NCBI RefSeq assembly: GCF_900112195.1
Contig: NZ_FOKR01000026.1
Coordinates: 1-49,625, forward strand
Direction: 5' to 3'
DNA: 49,625 nucleotides
Source: Butyrivibrio sp. YAB3001
GTDB lineage: Bacteria; Bacillota; Clostridia; Lachnospirales; Lachnospiraceae
The position numbers and the translations under genes are program-made. The notes beneath the pieces were generated by a model. That model worked only from the letters and a program-made list of their open reading frames with translations. It was not told where the DNA came from and made no database searches. How positions within the stretch are numbered: the stretch's first letter is position 1; each line of letters starts with the position of its first letter. Below, piece after piece: positions 16,466-25,041 of the stretch.

Positions 16466-18325
16466 ATGAACAAGAAAATAGTAATTATACTGATAATCAT
16501 TCTGCTATGTGGGGCCGGAACTACAGGATTATATCTGCATAATTCCTCGAAAAACGTTAATCCATCGAGAAGAGATGGACAGATGGTTCAGGGAGGAAGT
16601 ATTTCTGATGAAGACCTTGAGGGCGTTAGCGGCGATGATGAAATGCTTTCCGATAATGCTTTATCAGAGAAACTAGAATCTGAAGCAGCTAAAAAAAGAG
16701 AAAAGGAAGATGAAGAAGCGTATTCTTCACTACAGTCAATTGAGGCAACCGAACCTGTTTCGCAGGATGTTGAAAGTGTAGAAGTTATTTTGATACCGGA
16801 AGCAGTAGCAATCAGTGAAGGAAATCAGGGAGAATTCTATGGAAATGATGAGTTCACTGATATTACTCCAGTAGATATTAGCTCTTTTTCAGAAGAAAAT
16901 ATACCTTCCAAGTATGATTCAAGGAATGTGAGCGGGAAAAACTATATTACTGCTGTTGAAGACCAGGGATATTCATATCTTTGCTGGACATATGCGGCTC
17001 TTGGAGCTGTGGAAAGTGATATTTTAAAGCATAATCCTGATATTTCAAGAAGCGAGATGGATCTTTCTGAAAAACATCTTGCCTATTACAATATGCATAA
17101 ATGCGAAGGCTCTGTAGGAGGTTACATTGACGAGGATTACAGAGAATTTGTGAATGCAGATGATGAAGAAGATGCATGGATTTTTGATTATGACACTAAT
17201 TATATCGCTACCGGTGGTGTTGCTGATTTTTGCATAAGCCTCTTAACTGCCTGGAAGGGCCCAGTTTCTGAAAAAGAAAATGATGCTTTTACAAGTATCT
17301 ATGGGGAAAAGAAATTATTTAAAGATAACTCGGTGATTCCATCATCTGCTTTTACAAGTGAATATCATGTACAGAATGTTAATGAGATTCCGGCAAATTA
17401 CGCAAACAATATGATGATCAAGCAGATGATCATGGAGCATGGCAGTGTGACTGCGGGCATCAATTCTGATGAAAAGTTTTGGAAAAACAGGCATTCAGCT
17501 AATTATTCCTGTTTTGATGGCGAAGATATTCCCACAGCAAATCATGAAATATTGATTGTTGGTTGGGATGACGATTACAGCGCGGATAACTTTTCTATAA
17601 AACCACCTGCGAATGGAGCATGGATGTGCCGTAACAGTTGGGGAACTAGTACGGGAATTGATGGATATTTTTATCTGTCATATTATGATGAGACGATTGG
17701 TAATAATAATGCTGCAGCCTACAGTTCTGCCAGACCCGGGGATGACAATTATTATGACCACAATTATCAGGCGGCAGGTTTTATTACGAATATGACAAGT
17801 ACTTTGGAGGATTCCGATAACTATATTACTGCTTTCAGTGAGTCGGTTAATCCCTACGGAATGCTTTATACAGCATGTAAGGATGAAAAATTGGAAGCTA
17901 TAGGACTTATGAGTCTTGAGACATATTCACAGTATGAGCTCAAAATATTTGTAAATCCTGTAGTCGAAGATGGGAGAGTTCTTTTCTCAGATTTGAAAAA
18001 AGCTGATGTTGAAATGAAAGCATCAGCGATAAGCGGCGGGTATCATACTTTTGAACTTCCTGAAGAAATCACGCTTTCGGAAGGAGATACTTTCTTTATA
18101 TTGGTAAAACCTGAAAATGCCGGAAAACTTGTTTTTGAAAATGCGTCGGATCATATCAGCAAACCAAATTATGACGAATGGAATAATTTAACAGGTAATA
18201 TACATAATAATTACAATGCAAGCGGATGCAGTTTTTATATTGCTGAAGATGGTATGAGTATGAAAATGCAGGATGACAGGGATTTCTTTGTTAAAGCATA
18301 TACGAAGGATAATCCCAATGAATGA
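16466..18325 (+). CDS. Surface-anchored papain-like (C1A) cysteine peptidase with lectin-like tail
   Basis: Residues 4-25 are an uncleaved signal anchor or signal peptide. They are followed by a Ser/Asp/Glu-rich spacer to about 140. The peptidase domain (about 145-410) keeps the full papain set: oxyanion Q167 and nucleophile C173 in DQGYSYLCWTYAA, H360 in ANHEILIVGWDDD and N390 in CRNSWGT. Residues about 425-615 resemble the lectin-like domain seen after clostridial C1A peptidases. TAGGAG precedes the ATG at 16466; an upstream in-frame TTG at 16439 is less likely. It is predicted to act at the cell surface on host, feed or self proteins. The protein has 619 residues. Confidence 0.87.
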   Translation: MNKKIVIILIIILLCGAGTTGLYLHNSSKNVNPSRRDGQMVQGGSISDEDLEGVSGDDEMLSDNALSEKLESEAAKKREKEDEEAYSSLQSIEATEPVSQDVESVEVILIPEAVAISEGNQGEFYGNDEFTDITPVDISSFSEENIPSKYDSRNVSGKNYITAVEDQGYSYLCWTYAALGAVESDILKHNPDISRSEMDLSEKHLAYYNMHKCEGSVGGYIDEDYREFVNADDEEDAWIFDYDTNYIATGGVADFCISLLTAWKGPVSEKENDAFTSIYGEKKLFKDNSVIPSSAFTSEYHVQNVNEIPANYANNMMIKQMIMEHGSVTAGINSDEKFWKNRHSANYSCFDGEDIPTANHEILIVGWDDDYSADNFSIKPPANGAWMCRNSWGTSTGIDGYFYLSYYDETIGNNNAAAYSSARPGDDNYYDHNYQAAGFITNMTSTLEDSDNYITAFSESVNPYGMLYTACKDEKLEAIGLMSLETYSQYELKIFVNPVVEDGRVLFSDLKKADVEMKASAISGGYHTFELPEEITLSEGDTFFILVKPENAGKLVFENASDHISKPNYDEWNNLTGNIHNNYNASGCSFYIAEDGMSMKMQDDRDFFVKAYTKDNPNE

Positions 18326-18397
18326 TTTTTCCGCATTTTTATGAAATAAAAAAAGCTCCGCTATGGATGTGAATATATTTTACTTTGCAAAAAGAAA

Positions 18398-18425
18398 CGA
18401 GTAGGGAATTCCTACTCGGTTTTTT
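18398..18425 (+). terminator. Terminator hairpin of the peptidase operon, also the first hairpin of RNA element copy 1
   Basis: CGAGTAGG and CCTACTCG form an 8-bp stem with a 5-nt loop, followed by G and six Ts. It is a plausible intrinsic terminator. A hairpin of unrelated sequence occupies the same position before copy 2 of the element (18983-19008). Confidence 0.75.
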
Positions 18426-18509
18426 GGGAGGAGGGCCACCTAATGGGGAGTTAGGCAGCCCCGGTATGAAAAAAGTTTTGTTGGGGGAGTGAGAATTTTT
18501 ATTCTCACT
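18426..18509 (+). ncRNA. Structured RNA-like element, copy 1
   Basis: The element runs as a purine-rich GGGAGGAGG, a hairpin of 11 paired positions (18433-18443 with 18451-18461, two C-A mismatches) closing an invariant TGGGGAG loop, a linker nearly identical to copy 2, and a final 8-bp hairpin (18488-18495 with 18502-18509). The linker contains GGTATGAAAAAAG and TTGGGGGAGT. Copy 2 lies 600 nt downstream. The strand is assigned because both copies follow plus-strand genes; no dedicated promoter was seen. The rest of 18326-18678 holds AT-rich sequence and the promoter of the 99-residue gene. Confidence 0.6.
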
Positions 18510-18621
18510 AATTATATCGGTGAACAAATGAAAAACTTAACATTTTTTTGAATATTTTTTACTGATAAAATATATACGAAATAATGAATATAAAATTGTG
18601 CATAAATGTCAGAACGGACGT

Positions 18622-18650
18622 TTGTAAAAAAACTAAAAATGTGTTATATT
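18622..18650 (+). promoter_or_regulatory. Sigma-A-type promoter of the 99-residue gene
   Basis: TTGTAA is followed by exactly 17 nt and TATATT, ending 28 nt before the start codon. The spacing is ideal and the boxes are good, so this small gene is expected to have its own transcript. Confidence 0.65.
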
Positions 18651-18678
18651 GTGTTTATAAAAAAGAAAGGCACTAGAT

Positions 18679-18978
18679 ATGGCTAAGAATATTAAAGAAG
18701 TAGATGAAATTAGTACAACAGACAAACTCAAGGCTTTTAAAACACTTAAAGATGCCGGATTTAAAGTTGAGTTTAATGGAAGCGGAGTTCCAACTGTCGT
18801 ATGTCCCAGATTGGAAGATATGGACAAAGAATTAAAGAATGTGAAGAAGATTCTTAAGGATTTACGTTACACAGGAAGTTTTGGGATACGTGGCCCCAGA
18901 AAAACAGATAATGTTCTTGCTGAAAATGAACAGGAAAATAATTTAACTCCTGAAATAGAGGAAGTTCTTACCGCATAA
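18679..18978 (+). CDS. Small protein of unknown function between two RNA-like elements
   Basis: The 99-residue protein is predicted soluble, with no signal peptide or membrane helix. Its core, residues about 14-70, alternates helices and strands (KLKAFKTLKDAGFKVEFNGS, ELKNVKKILKDLRYTGSFGI), consistent with a small alpha/beta fold. A hydrophilic tail of about 30 residues follows. GAAAGG lies upstream of the ATG and a strong promoter at 18622-18650. Its stop is followed within 5 nt by a 10-bp hairpin and then copy 2 of the structured element. I do not recognise the family and assign no function. Confidence 0.8.
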   Translation: MAKNIKEVDEISTTDKLKAFKTLKDAGFKVEFNGSGVPTVVCPRLEDMDKELKNVKKILKDLRYTGSFGIRGPRKTDNVLAENEQENNLTPEIEEVLTA

Positions 18979-18982
18979 AAAG

Positions 18983-19101
18983 ACCACCTATTAAAATAAA
19001 TAGGTGGTTAAAATTTGGGAGGAGGGGTCGACCAGTGGGGAGCCGATCGACCCGGTATGAAAAAAGTTTTGTTGGGGGAGTCAGAAGTTATTCACCTCTG
19101 A
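18983..19101 (+). ncRNA. Structured RNA-like element, copy 2, with its leading hairpin
   Basis: A leading hairpin (ACCACCTATT with AATAGGTGGT, 18983-19008) is followed by TTTGGGAGGAGG and the main stem (19025-19035 with 19043-19053) around TGGGGAG. A 28-nt linker identical to copy 1 and an 8-position hairpin (19081-19101, one mismatch) follow. Stem positions 4, 7, 9 and 11 differ between copies on both sides yet remain paired, while loop and linker are invariant. It begins 5 nt after the 99-residue gene, so it may be that gene's 3' UTR or a separate RNA. Confidence 0.6.
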
Positions 19102-19277
19102 TATGATATATAATAAATTCTAAATTTGGACAAATTATGGACGATTTATAAATTTAAAATAAATTAAGTCGAAATAATAAATAACATGTGACGGAATATT
19201 GTATAATAGATTTATGGAAGTATGCCCTGTTTTATTTATTCTTTCAATAATATTTTATTATTTTGATGGAGATTTAT

Positions 19278-20480
19278 ATGGATAAGAATTATTCTAACGA
19301 ACGTAATAGCCTTGTATGTCCAATATCCACAGGAGATGGCGCTGCAGCTGCGGCAAAGGCTGCCATTGCCAATCTATTATTTAGAATTAACTATGACGAA
19401 GTTGAAATAACCCACGCTAATAAATCCAGAACATACCCGGTTACCCGAATTGACGCGAATTGCACTAACTATCAGACTGAATACAGCGTTATCATAGAAG
19501 GTGCTGCTCCTCCGGATATAAGAGAACGAGCAGAGATAAGAGTAAGAATATCTTATATTACCGATATTTCGGAAATAGGCGATAATGCGCATATAGATAT
19601 AAGATATCCTAATCTTTTTATGGTCGGCGGTGAAGGAATTGGGCAGTCCCAGGAGAACTATTCAGGAATTAAAAAAGGCCAGGCATTAATTGAACCGGAA
19701 GTCAGAAAAATGATCTTCTCAATAGTTGCCGATGCCTGTGATACTTCGGATGGTGCGCAGCTTCTTATGATCACAATAAGCTGTCCTGATGGCGTAATGC
19801 TTGCTGCCAAGAATACAGTAGGACAAAGTGTATTTTCCGGTGGAATAGAAATTGTTGGAAACTGTGGCGAGAGCGCAAAAATACATCAAAGAGAGATTAC
19901 AGATTCAATAAGAGGTCAGATTGAGCGTCAGGCAAATCTTGGGGTTAAGAGTATTTTGATCGCTCCCGGTTTTTACTGTGCTGATAAGATTAATCAGCAA
20001 CTTCATGTACCACTTACAACAGCAGCTCTTTGTTATAATTTCCCGGGGCTTGCAATAGATACCTGTGTTGAGATGGGGATAGATAATATGCTCCTTGTGG
20101 GCAATATTGGGAAACTTGTTAAACTTGCAGCAGGAATTTCAAACACACATTCAATTTCTTCTGATGGGAGACGAGAAATTTTTGCTTCACATACTGCGCT
20201 TGTTGGAGGTTCTGCTATTCAGGTCAGGACTGTAATGAAGTGTACAACCTGTGATGAAATACTATCTCTTTTGACAAATTGGGGACTTAGGGATAAGGTA
20301 ATGAATAGTATCATGGTTGCCATAAATGAATATGGCATTGAGCGAAGCAGAGGGAAGATTAACTTTGGAGTGGCACTATTTTCAGATTCTTTCGGATTGC
20401 TTGGTCAGACTGTGAATACAAGAAATGTTCTTGTAAAAGTGTCGCAGGAACAATTTTCATTGTCACATAAGTTAAAATAG
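19278..20480 (+). CDS. Divergent CbiD-like protein, orphan
   Basis: Motifs resemble CbiD (cobalt-precorrin-5B C1-methyltransferase): CPISTGDGAAAAAKAAI at about 14-30, VGGEGIGQ near 117, ALIEPEVRKMI near 137, and the late MGIDNMLLVGNIGKLVKLAAGISNTHS. The usual KDAGDDPDVT segment is not recognisable and the GGxSILGTTG region reads GGIEIVGNCG. Length (401) exceeds the family's usual 360-380. No cobalamin gene is nearby, so a different substrate or role is possible. I chose the ATG at 19278, with TGGAG upstream, over the TTG at 19263. A TATAAT box lies at 19202-19207 without a clear -35. Confidence 0.65.
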   Translation: MDKNYSNERNSLVCPISTGDGAAAAAKAAIANLLFRINYDEVEITHANKSRTYPVTRIDANCTNYQTEYSVIIEGAAPPDIRERAEIRVRISYITDISEIGDNAHIDIRYPNLFMVGGEGIGQSQENYSGIKKGQALIEPEVRKMIFSIVADACDTSDGAQLLMITISCPDGVMLAAKNTVGQSVFSGGIEIVGNCGESAKIHQREITDSIRGQIERQANLGVKSILIAPGFYCADKINQQLHVPLTTAALCYNFPGLAIDTCVEMGIDNMLLVGNIGKLVKLAAGISNTHSISSDGRREIFASHTALVGGSAIQVRTVMKCTTCDEILSLLTNWGLRDKVMNSIMVAINEYGIERSRGKINFGVALFSDSFGLLGQTVNTRNVLVKVSQEQFSLSHKLK

Positions 20481-20525
20481 AGTATTCTATATTATATTTA
20501 TTAATAATTGGGGAGAGTTTTTTGT

Positions 20526-21620
20526 ATGAGTAAGATTATTTTAACCGGAGATCGTCCTACCGGTAAGCTTCATGTGGGACATTATGTTGGTTCACTCAGG
20601 AGGAGAGTAGAACTGCAGAATTCCGGAGAGTTCGATAAGATTTTCATTATGATTGCTGATGCGCAGGCTCTTACTGATAATGCTGATAACCCTGAAAAGG
20701 TTAGACAGAACATTATTGAGGTTGCACTGGATTATCTGGCAGCCGGCCTTGATCCTGCAAAGTCAACATTATTTATTCAATCACAGATTCCAGAATTAAC
20801 AGAATTATCATTTTATTATATGAATCTTGTTACAGTTTCAAGACTTCAGAGAAACCCTACAGTTAAGTCTGAAATTGCAATGAGAAATTTTGAGACAAGT
20901 ATTCCTGTTGGATTCTTTACTTATCCTATCAGCCAGGCTGCTGATATTACAGCATTTAAGGCTACAACTGTTCCTGTAGGTGAGGATCAGGAGCCAATGC
21001 TTGAGCAGTGTAAAGAGATTGTCAGAAAGTTTAATTCTTTATACGGAGAGGCTTTGGTTGAGCCGGAAATTCTTTTACCTGATAATGCTGCATGTCTTAG
21101 ACTTCCAGGAATTGATGGAAAAGCTAAGATGAGCAAATCCTTAGGTAATTGCATTTATTTGTCGGAAGAGCCTGATTCTATCAAAAAGAAAGTTATGAGT
21201 ATGTTTACGGATCCTGACCATTTGAGAGTAGAGGATCCTGGTAAAGTTGAAGGAAATCCTGTATTTATTTATCTGGATGCTTTTGCAAGGGATGAGCACT
21301 TTGCTGAATTTGCTCCAGAATATCAGAATCTTCAGGAAATGAAAGAGCATTACATGAGAGGCGGACTTGGTGATGTAAAAGTCAAGAAGTTCCTTAATAA
21401 TGTTCTTCAGACTGAGCTTGAGCCTATTCGTAACAGAAGAAAAGAGTTCCAGAAAGATATTCCTTACGTTTATGAAGTACTTAGAAAGGGAAGTCAGGTG
21501 GCTGAGGAAGTTGCAGCACAGACTCTTGCTGATGTTAAGAATGCAATGAGAATCAACTACTTTGATGATAAAGAGCTTATTGCTATGCAATCTGCAAAGT
21601 ATGAGGAGATGAACGACTAA
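20526..21620 (+). CDS. trpS: Tryptophanyl-tRNA synthetase
   Basis: This class I aminoacyl-tRNA synthetase charges tRNA-Trp. The HIGH-type motif reads KLHVGHYVGS (residues 14-23) and the KMSKS motif KMSKSLGN lies near residue 201. The 364-residue length is slightly above the usual 330-350. The ATG at 20526, preceded by TTGGGGAGAG, matches family N-termini (MSKIILTGDRPTG) better than the ATG at 20508. The leader is too short for a T-box. Its stop codon overlaps the glgA start by 1 nt. Confidence 0.95.
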   Translation: MSKIILTGDRPTGKLHVGHYVGSLRRRVELQNSGEFDKIFIMIADAQALTDNADNPEKVRQNIIEVALDYLAAGLDPAKSTLFIQSQIPELTELSFYYMNLVTVSRLQRNPTVKSEIAMRNFETSIPVGFFTYPISQAADITAFKATTVPVGEDQEPMLEQCKEIVRKFNSLYGEALVEPEILLPDNAACLRLPGIDGKAKMSKSLGNCIYLSEEPDSIKKKVMSMFTDPDHLRVEDPGKVEGNPVFIYLDAFARDEHFAEFAPEYQNLQEMKEHYMRGGLGDVKVKKFLNNVLQTELEPIRNRRKEFQKDIPYVYEVLRKGSQVAEEVAAQTLADVKNAMRINYFDDKELIAMQSAKYEEMND

Positions 21621-23065
21621 TGAAAAATATCCTGTTTGTAGCTTCTGAAGGAGTACCATTTATTAAAACAGGTGGGCTTGCTGATGTTGTGGGCTCACTT
21701 CCCAAGGATATCGATAAGAGGTATTTTGATGTACGAGTTATTTTACCTCTGTATAAATGTATTAATCAAAAGTTAAAAGATGGGATGGAATATGTCTCAA
21801 ATTTCTATATGGATTTCCATTGGAAAAATGAGTATGTTGGAATTTTTAAAGCTGAAGTTGATGGAATAAAGTATTACTTTATTGACAATGAATTCTACTT
21901 CAACGGAATGAAGCCATATTGTGATGATGTTCTCTTTGAAATTGAAAAGTTTGCATTTTTCTCTAAGGCTGCATTATCTATTTTGCCTGTTATTGATTTC
22001 AGACCTGATATTATTCACTGTCATGACTGGCAGACCGGTCTTGTTCCGGTTTATTTAAAAGAGAGATTTCAGGGTAGCGAATTCTATCGCGGAATAAAGG
22101 CTATCATGACAATCCATAACCTTAAGTTCCAGGGTAAATGGGATATTAAGGCTGTTCAGGATATTACAGGACTTCCTGATTATTATTTCACACCTGATAA
22201 ACTTGGTTTATACAAGGATGCAAATCTTTTAAAGGGTGGAATTGTATACGCTGATGCGATTACTACTGTAAGTAAAGCATATGCAGAGGAAATCAAGACA
22301 AAGTTTTATGGCGAAGAACTTGATGGACTTTTGAGAGCCAGAGCAAACGACCTTAGAGGCATTGTAAATGGTATTGATTACAATGAATTTAATCCTGAGA
22401 CAGATAAGTACATTCCTTATCAGTACAACGCTATAAACTTCCGTAAGGAAAAAGTTAAGAACAAGAAGGCACTTCAGCAAGAACTTGGTCTTAAAGAAGA
22501 TGAAAAGGTAATGATGATCGGTATTGTTTCAAGACTTACTGATCAGAAGGGTTTTGACCTGATAAACTATGTATTGGATGAGCTTTGTCAGGATGCTATT
22601 CAGCTTGTTGTACTTGGTACAGGAACTGAACAGTATGAGAATTCTTTCAGACATTTTGACTGGAAGTATCATGACAAAGTATCTGCAAATATTTACTATT
22701 CAGAGCCTATGTCACATAAGATTTATGCTGCTTCGGATGTGTTCCTTATGCCTTCGCTTTTTGAACCATGTGGATTATCTCAGCTCATGGCTTTGAGATA
22801 TGGCACAATTCCGATTGTAAGACAGACCGGTGGCCTTATCGATACAGTAGAGCCATATAATAAATTTGAAAGTTCAGGAACAGGATTTGGTTTCCTTAAC
22901 TACAATGCGCATGAAATGCTTGGTACTATAAGAGAAGCAGAACATGTTTATTACGATCAGAAACGTGAATGGCATAAGATGATCGACAGAGCTATGGCTG
23001 TAGATTTTTCTTGGAAAGTATCTGCAGAGAAGTATCAGGAAATGTATGATTGGCTAAAGCCATAA
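21620..23065 (+). CDS. glgA: Glycogen synthase (ADP-glucose type)
   Basis: This GT5 glycosyltransferase extends alpha-1,4-glucan from ADP-glucose. The 481-residue protein has the diagnostic N-terminal KTGGLADV loop (K16), the HCHDWQTG segment near 134-141, a retaining-GT GIVSRLTDQKGFD motif near 300 and the C-terminal PSLFEPCGLSQL sugar-nucleotide site near 376. Translation is coupled to trpS through a TAATG overlap. No other glg genes are adjacent. It is followed by a clear intrinsic terminator, and it implies glycogen storage. Confidence 0.95.
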   Translation: MKNILFVASEGVPFIKTGGLADVVGSLPKDIDKRYFDVRVILPLYKCINQKLKDGMEYVSNFYMDFHWKNEYVGIFKAEVDGIKYYFIDNEFYFNGMKPYCDDVLFEIEKFAFFSKAALSILPVIDFRPDIIHCHDWQTGLVPVYLKERFQGSEFYRGIKAIMTIHNLKFQGKWDIKAVQDITGLPDYYFTPDKLGLYKDANLLKGGIVYADAITTVSKAYAEEIKTKFYGEELDGLLRARANDLRGIVNGIDYNEFNPETDKYIPYQYNAINFRKEKVKNKKALQQELGLKEDEKVMMIGIVSRLTDQKGFDLINYVLDELCQDAIQLVVLGTGTEQYENSFRHFDWKYHDKVSANIYYSEPMSHKIYAASDVFLMPSLFEPCGLSQLMALRYGTIPIVRQTGGLIDTVEPYNKFESSGTGFGFLNYNAHEMLGTIREAEHVYYDQKREWHKMIDRAMAVDFSWKVSAEKYQEMYDWLKP

Positions 23066-23090
23066 TAAAGTTATAATAATTACTAAACGA

Positions 23091-23137
23091 AGAAAGGTCA
23101 CTTTTGGTATCGCTAAGTAGTTGACCTTTCTTTTTTA
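23091..23137 (+). terminator. Intrinsic terminator of trpS-glgA
   Basis: AGAAAGGTCA (23091-23100) pairs with TGACCTTTCT (23122-23131), followed by a T run to 23137. The loop is 21 nt. Confidence 0.8.
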
Positions 23138-23159
23138 TTGCACAATACAGACAAGCGAA

Positions 23160-23175
23160 TGTATGATTTCATACA
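23160..23175. promoter_or_regulatory. Operator-like palindrome upstream of the flippase gene
   Basis: TGTATGA-TT-TCATACA is a perfect 7+7 inverted repeat centred about 30 nt upstream of the -35 box at 23198. No regulator is recognised for it. Confidence 0.35.
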
Positions 23176-23197
23176 GACTCTTTTGTTGGTTAAGATG

Positions 23198-23226
23198 TTG
23201 ACACTATATTGGTTCTAAAGCATAAT
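23198..23226 (+). promoter_or_regulatory. Strong sigma-A-type promoter of the flippase gene
   Basis: TTGACA (perfect -35) is followed by 17 nt and CATAAT. It lies 95 nt upstream of the start codon, giving a leader of about 90 nt with no recognised riboswitch. Confidence 0.7.
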
Positions 23227-23321
23227 ACTATTTGTGTTTGCGATTAATATAAGACGAGCAAGACACTATATCAGAGTATCAATAAAATATTTAAACTAAT
23301 TGGCAGGTATTTTTCCAGGAA

Positions 23322-25028
23322 ATGAATATATATACTGAAAAAAGTAATAAGAAAAAAGGACTTTTGATGCAGGCCGGCATTTTAGCTATGGCGGGTATGA
23401 TAAGCAGGGTTATCGGGCTTTTGTATGGAAGCCCTTTGGCAGCTATTATAGGTGATGAAGGAAATGGCTATTACGGAGCTGCTTATCAGATTTATACAAT
23501 AGTTCTTTTTATTTCTTCATATAGTATTCCTTCTGCTATGTCTAAGATTATTTCACAGAAACTTGCGGTTAAGGAATATAGAAATGCTCATAGAATTTTT
23601 CACTGTGCGCTGATTTATGTAACAATTGTAGGCTTGCTTGGCAGTTTGCTTTTGTTTCTTGGAGCTAATGTTTTGGTGGCGGGTAGATCGGCCACTGTTC
23701 TTAGATTTTTTGCTCCAACGATATTTCTATTTGGTTTTTTGGGCGTTCTAAGAGGCTATTTTCAGGCACACAGAACGATGATACCAACGTCCATATCTCA
23801 GCTTTTGGAGCAGATTATAAATGCAATCGTAAGTGTTACCGGAGCATATATTCTTACAGGGATTGCGGGGAATGAAGATCCATCAAAAAGAGCTGTTTAT
23901 GGAGCAATAGGAAGTGCACTTGGAACAGGCTCGGGTGTACTGATTGCTTTACTGTTTATGCTTTTGGTATATTATGCCAATAAGAAAAATATTACCAGAA
24001 GAGTTCAGAATGACACACATGATATTATGCCGGATAAGGAAATATTCAAACTTATCATTCTGATAGTGACACCGTTTATTATCAGTTCATCAATTTATAA
24101 TCTGTCTAGTTTTTTGAACTGGACACTTTTCAGCAGAATACTCATTTATGTTAAGAAGATGGAAGAGTCAACTGTTGTTGCAATGTATGGCATTTTTACA
24201 AGAAAAGCTATGGTAATTACAAATCTTCCGATTTCTTTAGCCAGCGCAGCAGCTGCAGCAATGATTCCTGAAATATCAATTTTATTTGCAAAAGGTGATA
24301 AAGAGGGAACGAGTGAAACAGTTTCAAAAGTTGTTAAGGTAATCCTTTTGATAGCTATTCCATGTGCGGCAGGACTTCTGTTTTTGGCAAAACCAATCAT
24401 AATGATATTGTTCCCGCAGAGGGTTTCTATTGATGAAGCTGCGCTTCTGCTTAGAATATTATCGGTTACAGTAGTGTTTTATTCACTTTCTACTTTGACA
24501 AATGCTGTATTGCAGGGAATAGGCAGAGTTCATGTTCCTGTTGTAAATGCGGTTATTGCGCTTGTTATTCAGACGATTGTATTAAGTGGACTGCTTCTTT
24601 TTACAAATATTACAGATGAAGCACTTTGCATTGTGACAATTGTATATTCCGCTATGATGTGTGTTCTTAATGCTTATTCATTGAGAAAAAACATTAAGAC
24701 TGATACGGATTATAAGACAATCGTTATTCTGCCTGCTTTATCAGCATTAGTAATGGGAGTGTTTGCGTATCTGTCATATGTCGTAGTTACGTTTCTGTTT
24801 TACATTGTTTCAAGGCTAAATGCAGCTTTGATTGAAATTTCTTTTAAAGATTATATGTATAGCAGCTATTTCGTTAATCTTGTTGCATCAATGATTTCAA
24901 TCATTTTAGCCGTGGTTGTCTATTTTACTGTTTTGATAAAGACGGGCGGAGCAACAGAAGAAGATATTAAGAGACTTCCCAAGGGAACGTCTTTGGCAAA
25001 TCTTCTAAAGAAAATAAAGATATTATAA
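23322..25028 (+). CDS. MurJ/SpoVB-like lipid-linked oligosaccharide flippase
   Basis: This 568-residue polytopic protein has about 14 membrane helices. The N-terminal GILAMAGMISRVIGLLYGSPLAAIIGDEGNGYY and the following GAAYQIYTIVLFISSYSIPSAMSKIIS are typical of the SpoVB/YabM branch of the MVF (MOP) superfamily. LRGYFQAHRTMIPTSISQLLEQI is another family hallmark. Members flip undecaprenyl-linked precursors such as lipid II across the membrane. Whether this copy is the essential MurJ-type flippase or a polysaccharide exporter cannot be decided here. The ribosome binding site is weak (CAGGAA). The M42 peptidase gene follows after 13 nt. Confidence 0.88.
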   Translation: MNIYTEKSNKKKGLLMQAGILAMAGMISRVIGLLYGSPLAAIIGDEGNGYYGAAYQIYTIVLFISSYSIPSAMSKIISQKLAVKEYRNAHRIFHCALIYVTIVGLLGSLLLFLGANVLVAGRSATVLRFFAPTIFLFGFLGVLRGYFQAHRTMIPTSISQLLEQIINAIVSVTGAYILTGIAGNEDPSKRAVYGAIGSALGTGSGVLIALLFMLLVYYANKKNITRRVQNDTHDIMPDKEIFKLIILIVTPFIISSSIYNLSSFLNWTLFSRILIYVKKMEESTVVAMYGIFTRKAMVITNLPISLASAAAAAMIPEISILFAKGDKEGTSETVSKVVKVILLIAIPCAAGLLFLAKPIIMILFPQRVSIDEAALLLRILSVTVVFYSLSTLTNAVLQGIGRVHVPVVNAVIALVIQTIVLSGLLLFTNITDEALCIVTIVYSAMMCVLNAYSLRKNIKTDTDYKTIVILPALSALVMGVFAYLSYVVVTFLFYIVSRLNAALIEISFKDYMYSSYFVNLVASMISIILAVVVYFTVLIKTGGATEEDIKRLPKGTSLANLLKKIKIL

Positions 25029-25041
25029 GGAGTGACAGAAT

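Noticed and set aside
18339..18527. Minus-strand frame of 62 codons over RNA element copy 1
   Set aside because: There is no ribosome binding site, it is not preserved in copy 2, and the conservation follows RNA structure and not codons.
19102..19277. Cobalamin riboswitch before the CbiD-like gene
   Set aside because: The leader is short and AT-rich with no B12-box or complex fold.
20481..20525. T-box leader for trpS
   Set aside because: Only about 45 nt separate trpS from the preceding gene, with no T-box sequence or terminator.
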